Shown here piece after piece: positions 36,813 through 47,735 of a stretch of DNA of 64,000 nucleotides. The DNA lies in assembly GCF_016865485.1 (NCBI RefSeq), contig NZ_AP024452.1, positions 310,001 to 374,000 on the forward strand. Reading direction: 5' to 3'. Position 1 is the stretch's first letter, and the number at the start of each line of letters is the position of its first letter. This stretch comes from Luteitalea sp. TBR-22. Lineage in GTDB: Bacteria > Acidobacteriota > Vicinamibacteria > Vicinamibacterales > Vicinamibacteraceae. Both the position numbers and the translations under genes were made by a program. The notes beneath the pieces are model-generated. The model saw nothing but the letters and a program-made list of their open reading frames with translations. It had not been told where the DNA came from and searched no databases.

Positions 36813-38656
36813 CTCTTCGACGACAACCACCCCGACCGTAGCGCTTCCTGCTGCGGCGTGCGCGCGTCCATCGGGACGATCTCGAGCCGGTCGTTCTTCT
36901 CCACGACGACCTTCGCCGTCTTCTTCTCGCCGCGCGACTCGAACACCAGTTCGACCTCGGTGCCCGGCGTGAGCGTCGACAGCACCCGCTCCCAGTCGCC
37001 GGCCTGCGCGATGGCGGTGCCGTTGAGCGACACGACCGTGTCGTCCTTGCCGAGGCCGGCCTTGTAGACCTGGCTGGTCGACAGCGTGTTGCTGGCGACG
37101 ATCATCCGGCCCTGCCGGGCCTGCAGGCGGACGGGGCCGAGGGTCGGCGGCGTCTCCCGCGTGCGCAACTCGTAGCCGGCGGCGGCCAGCAGTCGCTTGT
37201 ATGGCAGCGGCTCGGTGCCCCTGACGTGGCGCCGGAAGAAGTCCTCGGCGAAGGCGGCGTCGCCACTGACGACGGCCAGCGCGGCCTGTGCGTCGGCGAT
37301 GGTGTACGGCCGGGCCACGTAGCCCGGCGCCTTGCCGCCGGGCGCGCCGTGGACCTTCCACATCTGCCGCATGAAGTGGTCCAGGGTCACCGCGCCGTTG
37401 CTCCGCTCGCGCAGCGCGAGGTCGAGACCCAGGCCGATCGCCGCGCCGTACGTGTAGTACGAGACGAACGTGTTCTCCCAGTTGGTCGCGTCGATGGCCG
37501 CCGCGGCGTCAACGTACGGCGCAAGGCGGCTCATGTCGGCGGCCGACCGGAACTGCGTGCCCGGCGCGTGCAGCACGCCGTTGACGAACATCCCGAACTG
37601 CGACACGCCGGCGTCCTGCGCGACCAGGCCGGCGCGGATCATCGCCAGCATGCCGTAGTAGCTCGTGAATCCCTCGGCCAGCCACAGCTCGCCCGACATG
37701 TTGGCTCGGCTGAAGTCGAAGGGCTCGAGCGAGGCCGGGCGGATGCGCTCGACGTTCCACGAGTGGAAGAACTCGTGGGAGGCCGTGCCGGCGAGGCGGG
37801 ACGCGCCGTCACCGAGCGAGCCCGACGACGAGCACACCGTGCTGTTGCGGTGCTCCATGCCGTCGCCGTCGGCCCACGGCAGGTAGTCCATCAGGAAGGT
37901 GTACGTGCCGCCGTCGTAGGGCGCGAGCTCGCCGAAGATCGCCGCCTGCTCGCGAACGATCTTCTCAACGTCCTGCGCATAGGCGTCGAGCTGGGCATCG
38001 GTGCCGAGGTGGTGCACCGCGAGCCTGATCGTCGCCGGCTTGCCCGACGGGCGGGCGACGGTGAACTCGCGTACGGCGTGCGCACTGAACTCCACCGGCG
38101 AGTCCATGAAGTACTGCAGGTTCGGGGCCGTGAACACCAGCGGATCGTCGGTCGGGAACAGCTGCGTCGAGACGCGCCAGGTGCGCCCGGGCGGCTGCGT
38201 GAACCGTACCCGGATCGGCGTGTCGGGCAGCGCCGGCGCCCAGGCGAACGTCGCGGGCGCGTTCAGGTGGGCGTGCGTGCCGTCCACCGCGGCGTAGGTG
38301 CCGTCGACGTGATCGGCGAACAGCCGGTAGCGGATCTGCACCGACGAGCCCCGGGGCGTGACCCGCCACTGGGCCGGCGCGAGCTGCTCCACCGCGAGGG
38401 CCGCGTCGCCCTCACCGCGCGCCTCGAACTGGTAGACGTTCTTGCCGAACTCGTGCGTCGCGTACCGTCCCGGCGACGAGCGCGCCATGCGGATCTCGAG
38501 CGGCGTGCCCGCCCTGGCCGGGAAGCGGACGTCGACCTGCAGCCACCGCTGATCGGGCGAGGGGACCGACACCGTGTACTCGATGGCCTGCTGGGCGCCT
38601 GCGGGGCGGGTCAGCAGCAGCGTGAGCAGGAGCAGGGCAGCGCGACGCAGCGACAT
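36809..38656 (-). CDS. Exported M61-family metallopeptidase with PDZ domain
   Basis: A 615-residue protein with a signal peptide (to about 21), an N-terminal beta domain, and a catalytic region with GMEHRNS (266-272), the zinc motif HEFFH (294-298) and downstream Glu328 in WLAEGF. A PDZ domain lies near the C-terminus (about 520-600). M61 glycyl aminopeptidases trim N-terminal residues in the periplasm. The stop codon is provided by a REP hairpin. A TACCCT box lies 7 nt before the ATG. Confidence 0.93.
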   Translation of the reverse strand: MSLRRAALLLLTLLLTRPAGAQQAIEYTVSVPSPDQRWLQVDVRFPARAGTPLEIRMARSSPGRYATHEFGKNVYQFEARGEGDAALAVEQLAPAQWRVTPRGSSVQIRYRLFADHVDGTYAAVDGTHAHLNAPATFAWAPALPDTPIRVRFTQPPGRTWRVSTQLFPTDDPLVFTAPNLQYFMDSPVEFSAHAVREFTVARPSGKPATIRLAVHHLGTDAQLDAYAQDVEKIVREQAAIFGELAPYDGGTYTFLMDYLPWADGDGMEHRNSTVCSSSGSLGDGASRLAGTASHEFFHSWNVERIRPASLEPFDFSRANMSGELWLAEGFTSYYGMLAMIRAGLVAQDAGVSQFGMFVNGVLHAPGTQFRSAADMSRLAPYVDAAAAIDATNWENTFVSYYTYGAAIGLGLDLALRERSNGAVTLDHFMRQMWKVHGAPGGKAPGYVARPYTIADAQAALAVVSGDAAFAEDFFRRHVRGTEPLPYKRLLAAAGYELRTRETPPTLGPVRLQARQGRMIVASNTLSTSQVYKAGLGKDDTVVSLNGTAIAQAGDWERVLSTLTPGTEVELVFESRGEKKTAKVVVEKNDRLEIVPMDARTPQQEALRSGWLSSKR

Positions 38657-38663
38657 GGGGCAT

Positions 38664-38669
38664 AGGGTA
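38664..38669 (-). promoter_or_regulatory. -10 box for leaderless M61 gene
   Basis: On the minus strand TACCCT ends 7 nt before the ATG at 38656. No Shine-Dalgarno sequence is present. Confidence 0.5.
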
Positions 38670-38683
38670 CCGCTGCGTGTCGG

Positions 38684-38780
38684 CCTTCGTCATTGGGCCT
38701 TGGTCATTGGGCCTTCGGCCTTGGGAGGCCCAGGCCCACGGCCCCACGGCCCACGGCCCACGGCCCAAGGCCCAAGCCCC
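38684..38780. repeat. Heptamer repeats (GGCCTTC / CGGCCCA units)
   Basis: Several GGGCCTT-type units (38684-38724) pass into CGGCCCA units (about 38735-38778). The two parts are roughly complementary, so the stretch can fold back. It lies between the M61 promoter and the permease gene stop. Confidence 0.7.
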
Positions 38781-38784
38781 AGTG

Positions 38785-40113
38785 CTACTTCGCCCGAATC
38801 CACTTCCACATGTCGCGGTAGTTGGCCGTCTTGCCCTGCATGAGCAGGCCCACCCGGAGGATGCGGCCGGCCGCCCACACCATCGCCACCGTGGCGGCGA
38901 TCGACCCGGTGAGGGCGATCGCCACCTGCCAGGCCGGCGGCCCGGGCGGGATCGCGATGCGCAGCAGCATCAGGTACGGCGCGGCGAAGGGAAACAACGA
39001 GAAGCCCACCGACATCGCGCTGTCGGGGTTCTGCGCGACCTGTAGCCAGAGGAAGATCGGGAACATCGCCAGGATCAGCGCCGGCATCATCATCCCCTGC
39101 GCGTCCTTGACCTCGCTGCACGCCGCGCCGATCGCGATGAACATCGCCCCGTACAGGAACACGGCGATCACCAGGAACAGCGCGAACCAGGGCAGCAGGC
39201 CCCACTGGATGACCCCGAAGTAGTCGGCCTGCGCCGCCATCAGCAGGCCGCCGCCGACGTACAGCACTGCCAGCACCATGGTCACGGCGACGCTGCCCAG
39301 CAGCTTGCCGAGCATCAGGTGGAACGCGCCCACCGACCCGAGCAGCACCTCGCTGATGCGGCTCGTCTTCTCCTCGATGACGCTGTTGAGCAACTGCGGC
39401 GCCGACGACATCACCAGGCCGAACAGCATGAACATCGCGATGGCCGGCATGGCGAACGCGCGCACGGCGTCGACCTTCTCGGCGACCGACACCTCGCCGG
39501 TCGCGGTCCGGACGACGAGCCCCTTGCGATCGAGCGGGATCGGCTCCAGCAGGCGTCGCGCCACGGCGGGATCGGCCCCGAGGCTGGACAGCCGACGGTC
39601 GGCCACCGCCCGGCTCGCCTCGCGGCGCAGCCAGTCCGGCAACGCCTGATAGGTGGGGTACTCCGTGTGGTACTGCAGGTGAGGCGCCTCGTCGGCCGCC
39701 GTGAGCACGTCGGCCGGGATCTCCACGAACGCGAAGAGCTCGCCCCGCCGGACGCGTTCCGACAGCGCCAGTCGGAGCGCATCGGCATCCTGCCCGCCGG
39801 GCGGCACGAGTTCCGGCAGGAAGCTGGGGCCGGTGCGGCGCCCGGTCGGAGAGATCTCGCGCGCGTTGTGCTCGCGCGCCGCCTCGACGAGCGCCGGGCC
39901 GAGCACCCCGGTCCTGTCGACGACCCCGAAGCGGCGTTCCGACGTGTCGCGTCGGGCCGTGAGCGCCTGGATGCCGAAGGCGAGCGCCATCAGCAGCGGC
40001 ACGGCGAGCAGCCCCACGAGGAAGGCGCGGCTGCGCACCGCCTGCTCGAACTCGGCGGCCGCGATCGTCAGGACACGCGACAGCGGCACGCCCTCAGGCG
40101 CCTTCGACGACAT
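38785..40113 (-). CDS. ABC-2-type transporter permease (NatB-like)
   Basis: A 442-residue membrane protein: one N-terminal span (about 30-50), a large extracytoplasmic domain (about 60-220), then five or six C-terminal spans. The IEEKTSRISEVLLGSVGAFHLMLGKLLGS segment is conserved in NatB/YhaP-like permeases. It overlaps the upstream ATPase gene by 20 bp. With it, it would form a NatAB-type exporter for sodium, peptides or other solutes; the substrate is open. Confidence 0.88.
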   Translation of the reverse strand: MSSKAPEGVPLSRVLTIAAAEFEQAVRSRAFLVGLLAVPLLMALAFGIQALTARRDTSERRFGVVDRTGVLGPALVEAAREHNAREISPTGRRTGPSFLPELVPPGGQDADALRLALSERVRRGELFAFVEIPADVLTAADEAPHLQYHTEYPTYQALPDWLRREASRAVADRRLSSLGADPAVARRLLEPIPLDRKGLVVRTATGEVSVAEKVDAVRAFAMPAIAMFMLFGLVMSSAPQLLNSVIEEKTSRISEVLLGSVGAFHLMLGKLLGSVAVTMVLAVLYVGGGLLMAAQADYFGVIQWGLLPWFALFLVIAVFLYGAMFIAIGAACSEVKDAQGMMMPALILAMFPIFLWLQVAQNPDSAMSVGFSLFPFAAPYLMLLRIAIPPGPPAWQVAIALTGSIAATVAMVWAAGRILRVGLLMQGKTANYRDMWKWIRAK

Positions 40114-41020
40114 GCCTGTCCTCCTCCGGCGATGGCCGGGCGATTTCCACGAAGATGTCGTGCAGCGACGGGCGGGTGATCTCGAAGCGTTGCACCGTCG
40201 TCCGCGCCGAGAGGCGCGCGAGGAAGACCTGAGGGTCGCACGAGAGGCGGACCTGCTGCGCGTTGCCGTGGTCGGTCACCTCCTCCACGCCCTCGATGCC
40301 GCGCAGCACCTCGGTGCCGCCCGCCACGCGCACGTGCACCGCGTCGTGGCCGTAGGTGGCCTGAATCTCGTCGAGCGTGCCGTCGAGCACCTTGCGGCCA
40401 CGGAAGATCATGAAGATGCGGTCGCACATCAGCTCCGCCATGCCCATGTCGTGGGTGCTGAACACGATGGTCGTGCCGCGTCGCTTGAGCTCGAGGACCG
40501 CGTCGCGGAGTACGTCGCGGTTCACCGGGTCGAGGCCGGAGAAGGGCTCGTCGAGGATCACCAGCGAGGGCCGTGAGACGACCGTCGCGATGAACTGCAC
40601 CTTCTGCGACATCCCCTTCGACAGGGCCTGCACCTTCTTGTCCGCGACGCCTGGCAGCCCGAGCCTGTCGAGCCACCAGTCGGCTTCCCGCTCGACGTCG
40701 GCTCGCCGGCCGCCCTTCAACTCGCCGTAGTAGGCGAGCAGGCGGCGGACCGGCATCTGCTTGTACAGACCGCGTTCCTCCGGCAGGTAGCCGACGCGGT
40801 CCCGGGCGACCTCGGTGCTGCGATCGCCGAACACCTCCACCGTCCCGCTGTCGGGCAGCAGGATGTTCATGATCATCCGCAGCGTCGTCGTCTTGCCCGA
40901 CCCGTTCGGGCCGATGAACCCGTAGATCGTGCCCTCAGGGACCTGCAGCGACAGGGCATCGACCGCCGTGGTGTGGCCGAAGCGCTTGGTGACGGCGTCG
41001 AGAAGGATGGCTGGTCTCAA
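40094..41020 (-). CDS. ABC transporter ATP-binding protein (NatA-like)
   Basis: A 308-residue ATPase with Walker A GPNGSGKTT (about 38-46), a GYLPEERGLYKQM Q-loop region typical of NatA/YhaQ, the signature LSKGMSQK, Walker B LVILDEPFSGLDP and a switch His in STHD. A C-terminal domain of about 85 residues follows. The proposed start is TTG at 41020; no better in-frame start lies near the RPAILLDAV strand. It is co-transcribed with the overlapping permease gene. Confidence 0.9.
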   Translation of the reverse strand: MRPAILLDAVTKRFGHTTAVDALSLQVPEGTIYGFIGPNGSGKTTTLRMIMNILLPDSGTVEVFGDRSTEVARDRVGYLPEERGLYKQMPVRRLLAYYGELKGGRRADVEREADWWLDRLGLPGVADKKVQALSKGMSQKVQFIATVVSRPSLVILDEPFSGLDPVNRDVLRDAVLELKRRGTTIVFSTHDMGMAELMCDRIFMIFRGRKVLDGTLDEIQATYGHDAVHVRVAGGTEVLRGIEGVEEVTDHGNAQQVRLSCDPQVFLARLSARTTVQRFEITRPSLHDIFVEIARPSPEEDRHVVEGA

Positions 41021-41072
41021 GGCTCGAGTCTTCTACGAAGGGAATGCTGACTGCCGGCCGCCGACTGCCGTT

Positions 41073-43895
41073 TCACCTGACGCTGATGGTCCCGATGACC
41101 AACCGGTCGCGAGCCGGCACGAGGGACAGCACCAGTGAGCGCCGGCGCTGTTCCCCGCCCGGCAACTGGGTGAGCAGGCTGGCCCGGACCCCGAACTCGT
41201 CGCTCGCCCGGACGATGGTCACGTTCTCGAACACGCACACCAGTTCGCCCGTCGTGCGGAACGCTTCCTCGAGCTCGTTGCGCCATGCCGGGCCCATGTT
41301 CGGATACAGCCGGTTGAGGCCGCCCATGTCACGGCCCTTGTAGGCGCCGCAGAACTGCGAGATCGTCGCGCGGGCCTCGTCGTTGGACCAGAGAGAGAGG
41401 TCCGGCCCGGTCGGCGGCTGTTGTGTCTGGGTGGTCTGCGTCGTCGACGGGCCCGTCGACGGCGGTTCGTCGACCTTCGGCGGGGCCACCACCACGGGCG
41501 GGACGGCCTTGCCGCTGTCGTTGAACGCCTGCAGGTACTGCGCACGGGCGTCCATGTAGCTGGTCACGGCCTTCTTCAGTCGGCCGGCGGAGCGATGTCG
41601 GTCGGCCTCCTCCTGCAGGCTGTTGCCACGCTGGTATCGCTGGCTGCTCGTCAGGCGCAGGTCCTCGGCGCCCCGGCGAGCCGCCAGCGTCTGCCGCCGC
41701 GCATTCTCCACCACGCGGTTGCGTTCCTCCTGCAGCAGGGCCGCCGGCACGCCCTGAATCTGGTCGATCGCCGCCAGCGCCCGGTCGTACCGGCCCGCCG
41801 ACGCCAACTGGCGCGAGGTGGCCCAGGGATCGCGCGCGACCGGCGCTGCGGGCACCGGGTCACCCGCCGGTGCGGGTGCGGCCGGTGCCGGTGGCGCAGG
41901 CCGGGGTGCTGCCGGGGTGCTTGCGGGCGTCACCTCGGGCGGCGTCGTGCCACCGCTCTCCGGCGCCGGTGCGGCGTCCGCGGGGGGTGGCGTCGACGTC
42001 GACGCGGTAGCGGTCGACGGTGCCGCGCGGCGGGCGACGACGAACCAGTAGCCGCCGCCGGCGAGCAGGAGCAGGAGCAGGAGGCCGACCGCCGCCGGCA
42101 GGACGGCCGAACGTGCAGGCGCGGGCGGCTCGCCTGGCGGGATCGCCGGGCGCGTGGCCGTCTGCGTCACCGTCGTCGGGTGCCGCAGCAGCGCCTCTGC
42201 CGCGGGCGCCGGTGCGGCATTGGCCTGCCGGGGTGCGGCCGGGGCGGCCGGTGTGGGCCTCGGGGCGACCGGCGGCGTCGGCGGGCGAACGGGTGCGGGC
42301 GTCGGCCTCGTCACGGCCGGGGGCGCAATGGCAGGGGCAGTCGCCGCCGCTGCCGCGTGCGGCACTGGCGCCGACCCCGTGTCCCGTTCCTCGATCAGCG
42401 CCTGCAGGCGCTGCTGCAGGCGTGGCACGTCGCGGTGCGCGGGGTCGAGCCTGGCCAGCGCCTCGATCGCCTTGCGGGCGCCCGCCACGTCGTCCTGCTC
42501 GATGGCGCGGCTGGCCTGCGCGACCAGGCGGGCAATCCGTTGCGCCCGGGCGCGCTCGACGATCTTCTGCTGCACCGCGAGCGCGTCGGCCGCATCGGGC
42601 GCCAGCGTCAGCGCCTCGGCGATCAGCGCCTCGGCTTCCTCGAAGTGATCCTGCTGCAGCGCCTGTCGGGCACGCGAGGTGAGTGCGGCCACCTGGCGGT
42701 CGTCCATGCGCTGCTGCAGCGCGCCGCGGAGGCGCTCGAGCGCCGGGTGGCGGGGAGCGATGTCGGCCAGCGCGCCGATGGCGGCTTCCGCCTCCTCGAT
42801 CGAGCCGCTCTGCAGGGTGTCGTCGGCCCTGGTGAGGGCCTCGTGGATGCGCAACTCGAGTCGGCGCCCCTGCAGCTTCTGGCGCAGCATCTGGACGTCG
42901 GGACTGGGCGACGTCCCCGACTCCAGCTTCTGCAGCAGGCCCGAGGCAGTCGTCAGCTGGCCCTGCGCAATCGCTTCCTCGGCCTCCCGCATCAGCTCGC
43001 GGCGCGACGTCGTGACGTCCCTGGCCGGCGTGACCACGGTCGGCTCGGCGGGCAGGACGATCAGCGTGTGCTCCGGATCGAGGCGCCGGGCGATGCCGAG
43101 AAACTCGCGCTCGAGGACCTTGGCGCTGTCGGCGCGTGCCGAGGGGTCCTTCTGGAGGCACCGCGCGATGGTCTTGACGAGCGCGTGCGGCACGTCGGGC
43201 ACGAACGTCTCGATGGGGCGCGGCTGCTCGCCGACGATCTGGCGCGAGACGTGGTAGAGATTGTCGCCGCCGAAGGCCTGCCGGCCCGTGAGCAGCTCGT
43301 AGGCGACCGCGCCCACCGAGAAGATGTCGCTGCGCGGGTCGACCGGCTGGCCGGTGATCTGCTCGGGCGACATGTACTGCGGCGTACCGACGATCATCCC
43401 GGCCATCGTCATGCCCGAGGCCTCGTTGCCGTGGGCGATGCCGAAGTCGAGGAGGCGCAGGGTGCCGGAGCTCTGGGCGATCAGCAGGTTGGACGGCTTG
43501 ACGTCGCGATGGACGATGCCGCTCTCGTGGGCGTGGCCGAGGCCGGCGCAGAGTTCGGAGAGCCAGTGGACCTTGCGGGCCAGCGGGATGGCCTCGCCGC
43601 TCCTGATGATCTGCGACAGGGTGCGGCCGGCGATGAACTCCATCGCCAGGTACGGGTTGCCCTCGTGCTCACCGACCGCGTAGATGCTGACGATGTGGGG
43701 ATGGTGGACCTTGGCGGCGAGTCGCGCCTCGCGCAGGAAGCGGCGACGGGTCTCCTCGTCGGGGACCTTCAGGACCTTGATGGCGACCGGCCTGTCGAGC
43801 ATCGGGTCGTACCCGAGGTACACGACTCCCATGCCGCCGTGGCCGAGGCGGTCCCGGACGTGATAGGGCCCGATCTGTCCTGGAAGCTCGTCCAC
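41073..43895 (-). CDS. Receptor-type Ser/Thr protein kinase
   Basis: A 940-residue protein with an N-terminal kinase domain (about 10-275: GHGGMG, VAIKVLK, IVHRDVKPSNL, LLDFGIAHG), a helical, TPR-like repeat region (about 300-510), a Pro/Ala-rich stretch, one membrane span near 600-620, and a C-terminal domain of about 100 residues that resembles the end of the neighbouring kinase. The GTG start at 43895 fits the kinase fold and lies 16 nt after a TACAGT box; an ATG at 43943 would lie upstream of that box. It is divergent from the second kinase and next to the Tad locus, so it probably regulates that machine. Confidence 0.9.
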   Translation of the reverse strand: MDELPGQIGPYHVRDRLGHGGMGVVYLGYDPMLDRPVAIKVLKVPDEETRRRFLREARLAAKVHHPHIVSIYAVGEHEGNPYLAMEFIAGRTLSQIIRSGEAIPLARKVHWLSELCAGLGHAHESGIVHRDVKPSNLLIAQSSGTLRLLDFGIAHGNEASGMTMAGMIVGTPQYMSPEQITGQPVDPRSDIFSVGAVAYELLTGRQAFGGDNLYHVSRQIVGEQPRPIETFVPDVPHALVKTIARCLQKDPSARADSAKVLEREFLGIARRLDPEHTLIVLPAEPTVVTPARDVTTSRRELMREAEEAIAQGQLTTASGLLQKLESGTSPSPDVQMLRQKLQGRRLELRIHEALTRADDTLQSGSIEEAEAAIGALADIAPRHPALERLRGALQQRMDDRQVAALTSRARQALQQDHFEEAEALIAEALTLAPDAADALAVQQKIVERARAQRIARLVAQASRAIEQDDVAGARKAIEALARLDPAHRDVPRLQQRLQALIEERDTGSAPVPHAAAAATAPAIAPPAVTRPTPAPVRPPTPPVAPRPTPAAPAAPRQANAAPAPAAEALLRHPTTVTQTATRPAIPPGEPPAPARSAVLPAAVGLLLLLLLAGGGYWFVVARRAAPSTATASTSTPPPADAAPAPESGGTTPPEVTPASTPAAPRPAPPAPAAPAPAGDPVPAAPVARDPWATSRQLASAGRYDRALAAIDQIQGVPAALLQEERNRVVENARRQTLAARRGAEDLRLTSSQRYQRGNSLQEEADRHRSAGRLKKAVTSYMDARAQYLQAFNDSGKAVPPVVVAPPKVDEPPSTGPSTTQTTQTQQPPTGPDLSLWSNDEARATISQFCGAYKGRDMGGLNRLYPNMGPAWRNELEEAFRTTGELVCVFENVTIVRASDEFGVRASLLTQLPGGEQRRRSLVLSLVPARDRLVIGTISVR

Positions 43896-43911
43896 TCGGG
43901 TGTCCGACCGT

Positions 43912-43917
43912 ACTGTA
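43912..43917 (-). promoter_or_regulatory. Possible -10 box for the minus-strand kinase gene
   Basis: On the minus strand TACAGT lies 16 nt before GTG 43895, which would give a leader of about 10 nt. No clear -35 element is seen. Confidence 0.35.
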
Positions 43918-44018
43918 AACGATTGCGATCCCGCGCATCGCACGAACCCGGAGGCGTCCGGGGTCGTGTCCGGGATGTTCAGCCCCCTCCGCCGCAGCGT
44001 TAGGAACTAGGAGCCTTC

Positions 44019-46358
<2,340 letters not shown>

Positions 46359-46386
46359 TCCCGGGCCGGATCGGGGACGCCGGCAC

Positions 46387-46414
46387 TGGACAAGCGGCGG
46401 CAAGCGCATATGAT
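46387..46414 (+). promoter_or_regulatory. Sigma70-type promoter of the Tad/Flp operon
   Basis: TGGACA (46387-46392) and TATGAT (46409-46414) are separated by 16 bp. A GAGG ribosome-binding site and GTG start of the first pilin follow. No strong promoter is seen later in the run of nearly overlapping genes, so this one probably drives much of the locus. Confidence 0.65.
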
Positions 46415-46441
46415 GCGCAGCAATCAGTCCGAGGTGACCAG

Positions 46442-46627
46442 GTGACGCGCAGGCCAGCAGCCAGACCCACGACATGCAGGGCGGAGTCCGGGCAGGTGGC
46501 GGTCGAGTGGTTGATGGTGGCCGGCATCCTGACGGCCGTGGCCATCATCCTGACCGGCATGTTCCAGCCCGTGCTGGTCGGCGTGGTGCGGATGCTGGCG
46601 CGCAGCGTGCGGACGGTGGGGCTGTGA
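46442..46627 (+). CDS. Flp-type prepilin 1
   Basis: A 61-residue protein. Its leader of 17 residues ends in Gly, and the mature part starts QVAVEWLMVAGILTAVAIIL: Glu at +5 and an aromatic at +6, followed by one hydrophobic helix. This is the type-IVb Flp prepilin pattern cut by a TadV/CpaA-type peptidase. The GTG start is supported by GAGG six to seven bases upstream. The next gene starts inside its stop codon. It would be a structural subunit or minor pilin of the Tad fibre. Confidence 0.8.
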   Translation: MTRRPAARPTTCRAESGQVAVEWLMVAGILTAVAIILTGMFQPVLVGVVRMLARSVRTVGL

Positions 46628-47004
46628 CCCTTCGACTCGGCCGACTGCGTCGGCCTCGCTCAGGGCAAGCCCTTGTCCCCGGTCGGCTGCGTGAGCAGGG
46701 CCGGGTGGCGCCGGCTCTCGGAACTCGCCGCGCGCCGCAGGCGCACCTCGGCGAGTCATCAACCGGCCGCTCCGCTCGTGGCCAACGGGGCCAGACGGCG
46801 ACCGAGTACCTGATGATCGCGGGCCTGTTGACGGCCATGCTGATCGTCCTGTCGGGCATCGTGATCCCGACGATGAAGCTGGTGGGGGTGAAGGTCGTGG
46901 AGCACATGGTGGTGCACCTGACCAGCCCGCCGCGCGACGAGAACGCGCCGCCGCCCCCCTGCCCGGAGTTCGTTGAGCCCGAAGCGGGCGTTGAGTGTCA
47001 GTAA
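46624..47004 (+). CDS. Flp-type prepilin 2 with long repeat-derived leader
   Basis: A 126-residue product if translation begins at GTG 46624, which overlaps the stop of Flp1. The mature part starts after Gly56: QTATEYLMIAGLLTAMLIVL, a clear Flp motif with Glu at +5. It continues with a soluble, Pro-rich tail of about 50 residues. The leader is unusually long and contains a copy of a dispersed palindromic repeat (codons 34-44). A GTG near 46705 could give a shorter leader. The pilin identity is solid, the start is not. Confidence 0.72.
   Translation: MTLRLGRLRRPRSGQALVPGRLREQGRVAPALGTRRAPQAHLGESSTGRSARGQRGQTATEYLMIAGLLTAMLIVLSGIVIPTMKLVGVKVVEHMVVHLTSPPRDENAPPPPCPEFVEPEAGVECQ
46723..46756. repeat. 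Dispersed palindromic repeat, copy 3, inside a coding sequence
   Basis: Nearly identical to the elements at 33222-33255 and 36725-36759, but translated as part of the leader peptide of Flp2. The length keeps the reading frame open into the pilin motif. Confidence 0.8.
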
Positions 47005-47029
47005 CGGCCCACACGGCCAAGGAGAGCGC

Positions 47030-47281
47030 ATGGAATCCACGAGCAACAGCGGACTGATCCGGACGATTCGACGCAACGTCAGCGCGCGGCGACTCCGCCG
47101 GGAGGAAGGCCAGACCCCGACCGAGTACCTGATGATCGTCGGCATCATGGCGGCGGTCATCCTGATCGCGTTCATCTTCTTCTTCTGGGACACGGTCAAG
47201 CCGGCGGCCTCGAGCTGGTCGACCAAGGCGGCCGACGCGGTGGGCGCCTCCAAGAACGAGAAGTCCACGGTCGACAAGTAG
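47030..47281 (+). CDS. Flp-type prepilin 3
   Basis: An 83-residue protein with a 27-residue basic leader ending in EEG, then QTPTEYLMIVGIMAAVILIAF, a Flp prepilin signature with Glu at +5 and Tyr at +6. A short Lys/Ala/Ser-rich tail follows the helix. The ATG has a good GGAGA ribosome-binding site, so this may be the major pilin. It lies 25 bp after Flp2. Confidence 0.85.
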   Translation: MESTSNSGLIRTIRRNVSARRLRREEGQTPTEYLMIVGIMAAVILIAFIFFFWDTVKPAASSWSTKAADAVGASKNEKSTVDK

Positions 47282-47300
47282 GCAGGGTCCCTACCCTTCC

Positions 47301-47735
47301 GTGCGCACCATGCTCCCTGCCGCCCGTCGCGTTCGCGCGCGACGGGGCCAGGCCACGCTCGAGGCGATGATGATGATGGGCTTCCTGCTCCTCCTCGTCT
47401 TCGGCCTCATGCACCTCGTGATGTTTGCCGTCACGCGGTACATGGTGCAGTACGCCGCCTTCGCGGCCGTGCGCGCCGACGTGGTGGGCAACAGCCCGCA
47501 GATCGCCGCCGAGGAGGTCATGGCGAACCTGAACTGGTACGCCGACGAAGGCGGCGAGATGCCGGTGACGGTGGAGTGGGGGCTCAAGGGCTTCACCTCG
47601 GGCTTCTACGTCAAGACCCGCGTGCCGTTCGGGTTCCCGATCTACGAGTACCTCGAGCCCGAAGGGATCGAGATCGTCGCCTTCGCGCCCACCAACACCC
47701 AGAGCGACCGACCGAGCGGGGGGGACAATGACTAG
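47301..47735 (+). CDS. TadE-like pseudopilin
   Basis: A 144-residue protein with a basic 16-residue leader ending in RRG, then QATLEAMMMMGFLLLLVFGL: Glu at +5 and one long hydrophobic helix, as in TadE/TadF minor pseudopilins. The periplasmic part of about 90 residues is beta-rich. GTG 47301 and ATG 47310 are both possible starts. It overlaps the next gene by 8 bp. Confidence 0.8.
   Translation: MRTMLPAARRVRARRGQATLEAMMMMGFLLLLVFGLMHLVMFAVTRYMVQYAAFAAVRADVVGNSPQIAAEEVMANLNWYADEGGEMPVTVEWGLKGFTSGFYVKTRVPFGFPIYEYLEPEGIEIVAFAPTNTQSDRPSGGDND

Noticed and set aside
46382-46395. Sigma54-like GG-N10-GC upstream of the first pilin gene
   Set aside because: The -12 part reads AAGC rather than TTGC and no palindromic enhancer lies upstream. 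A sigma70-type TGGACA-N16-TATGAT fits the same place better.
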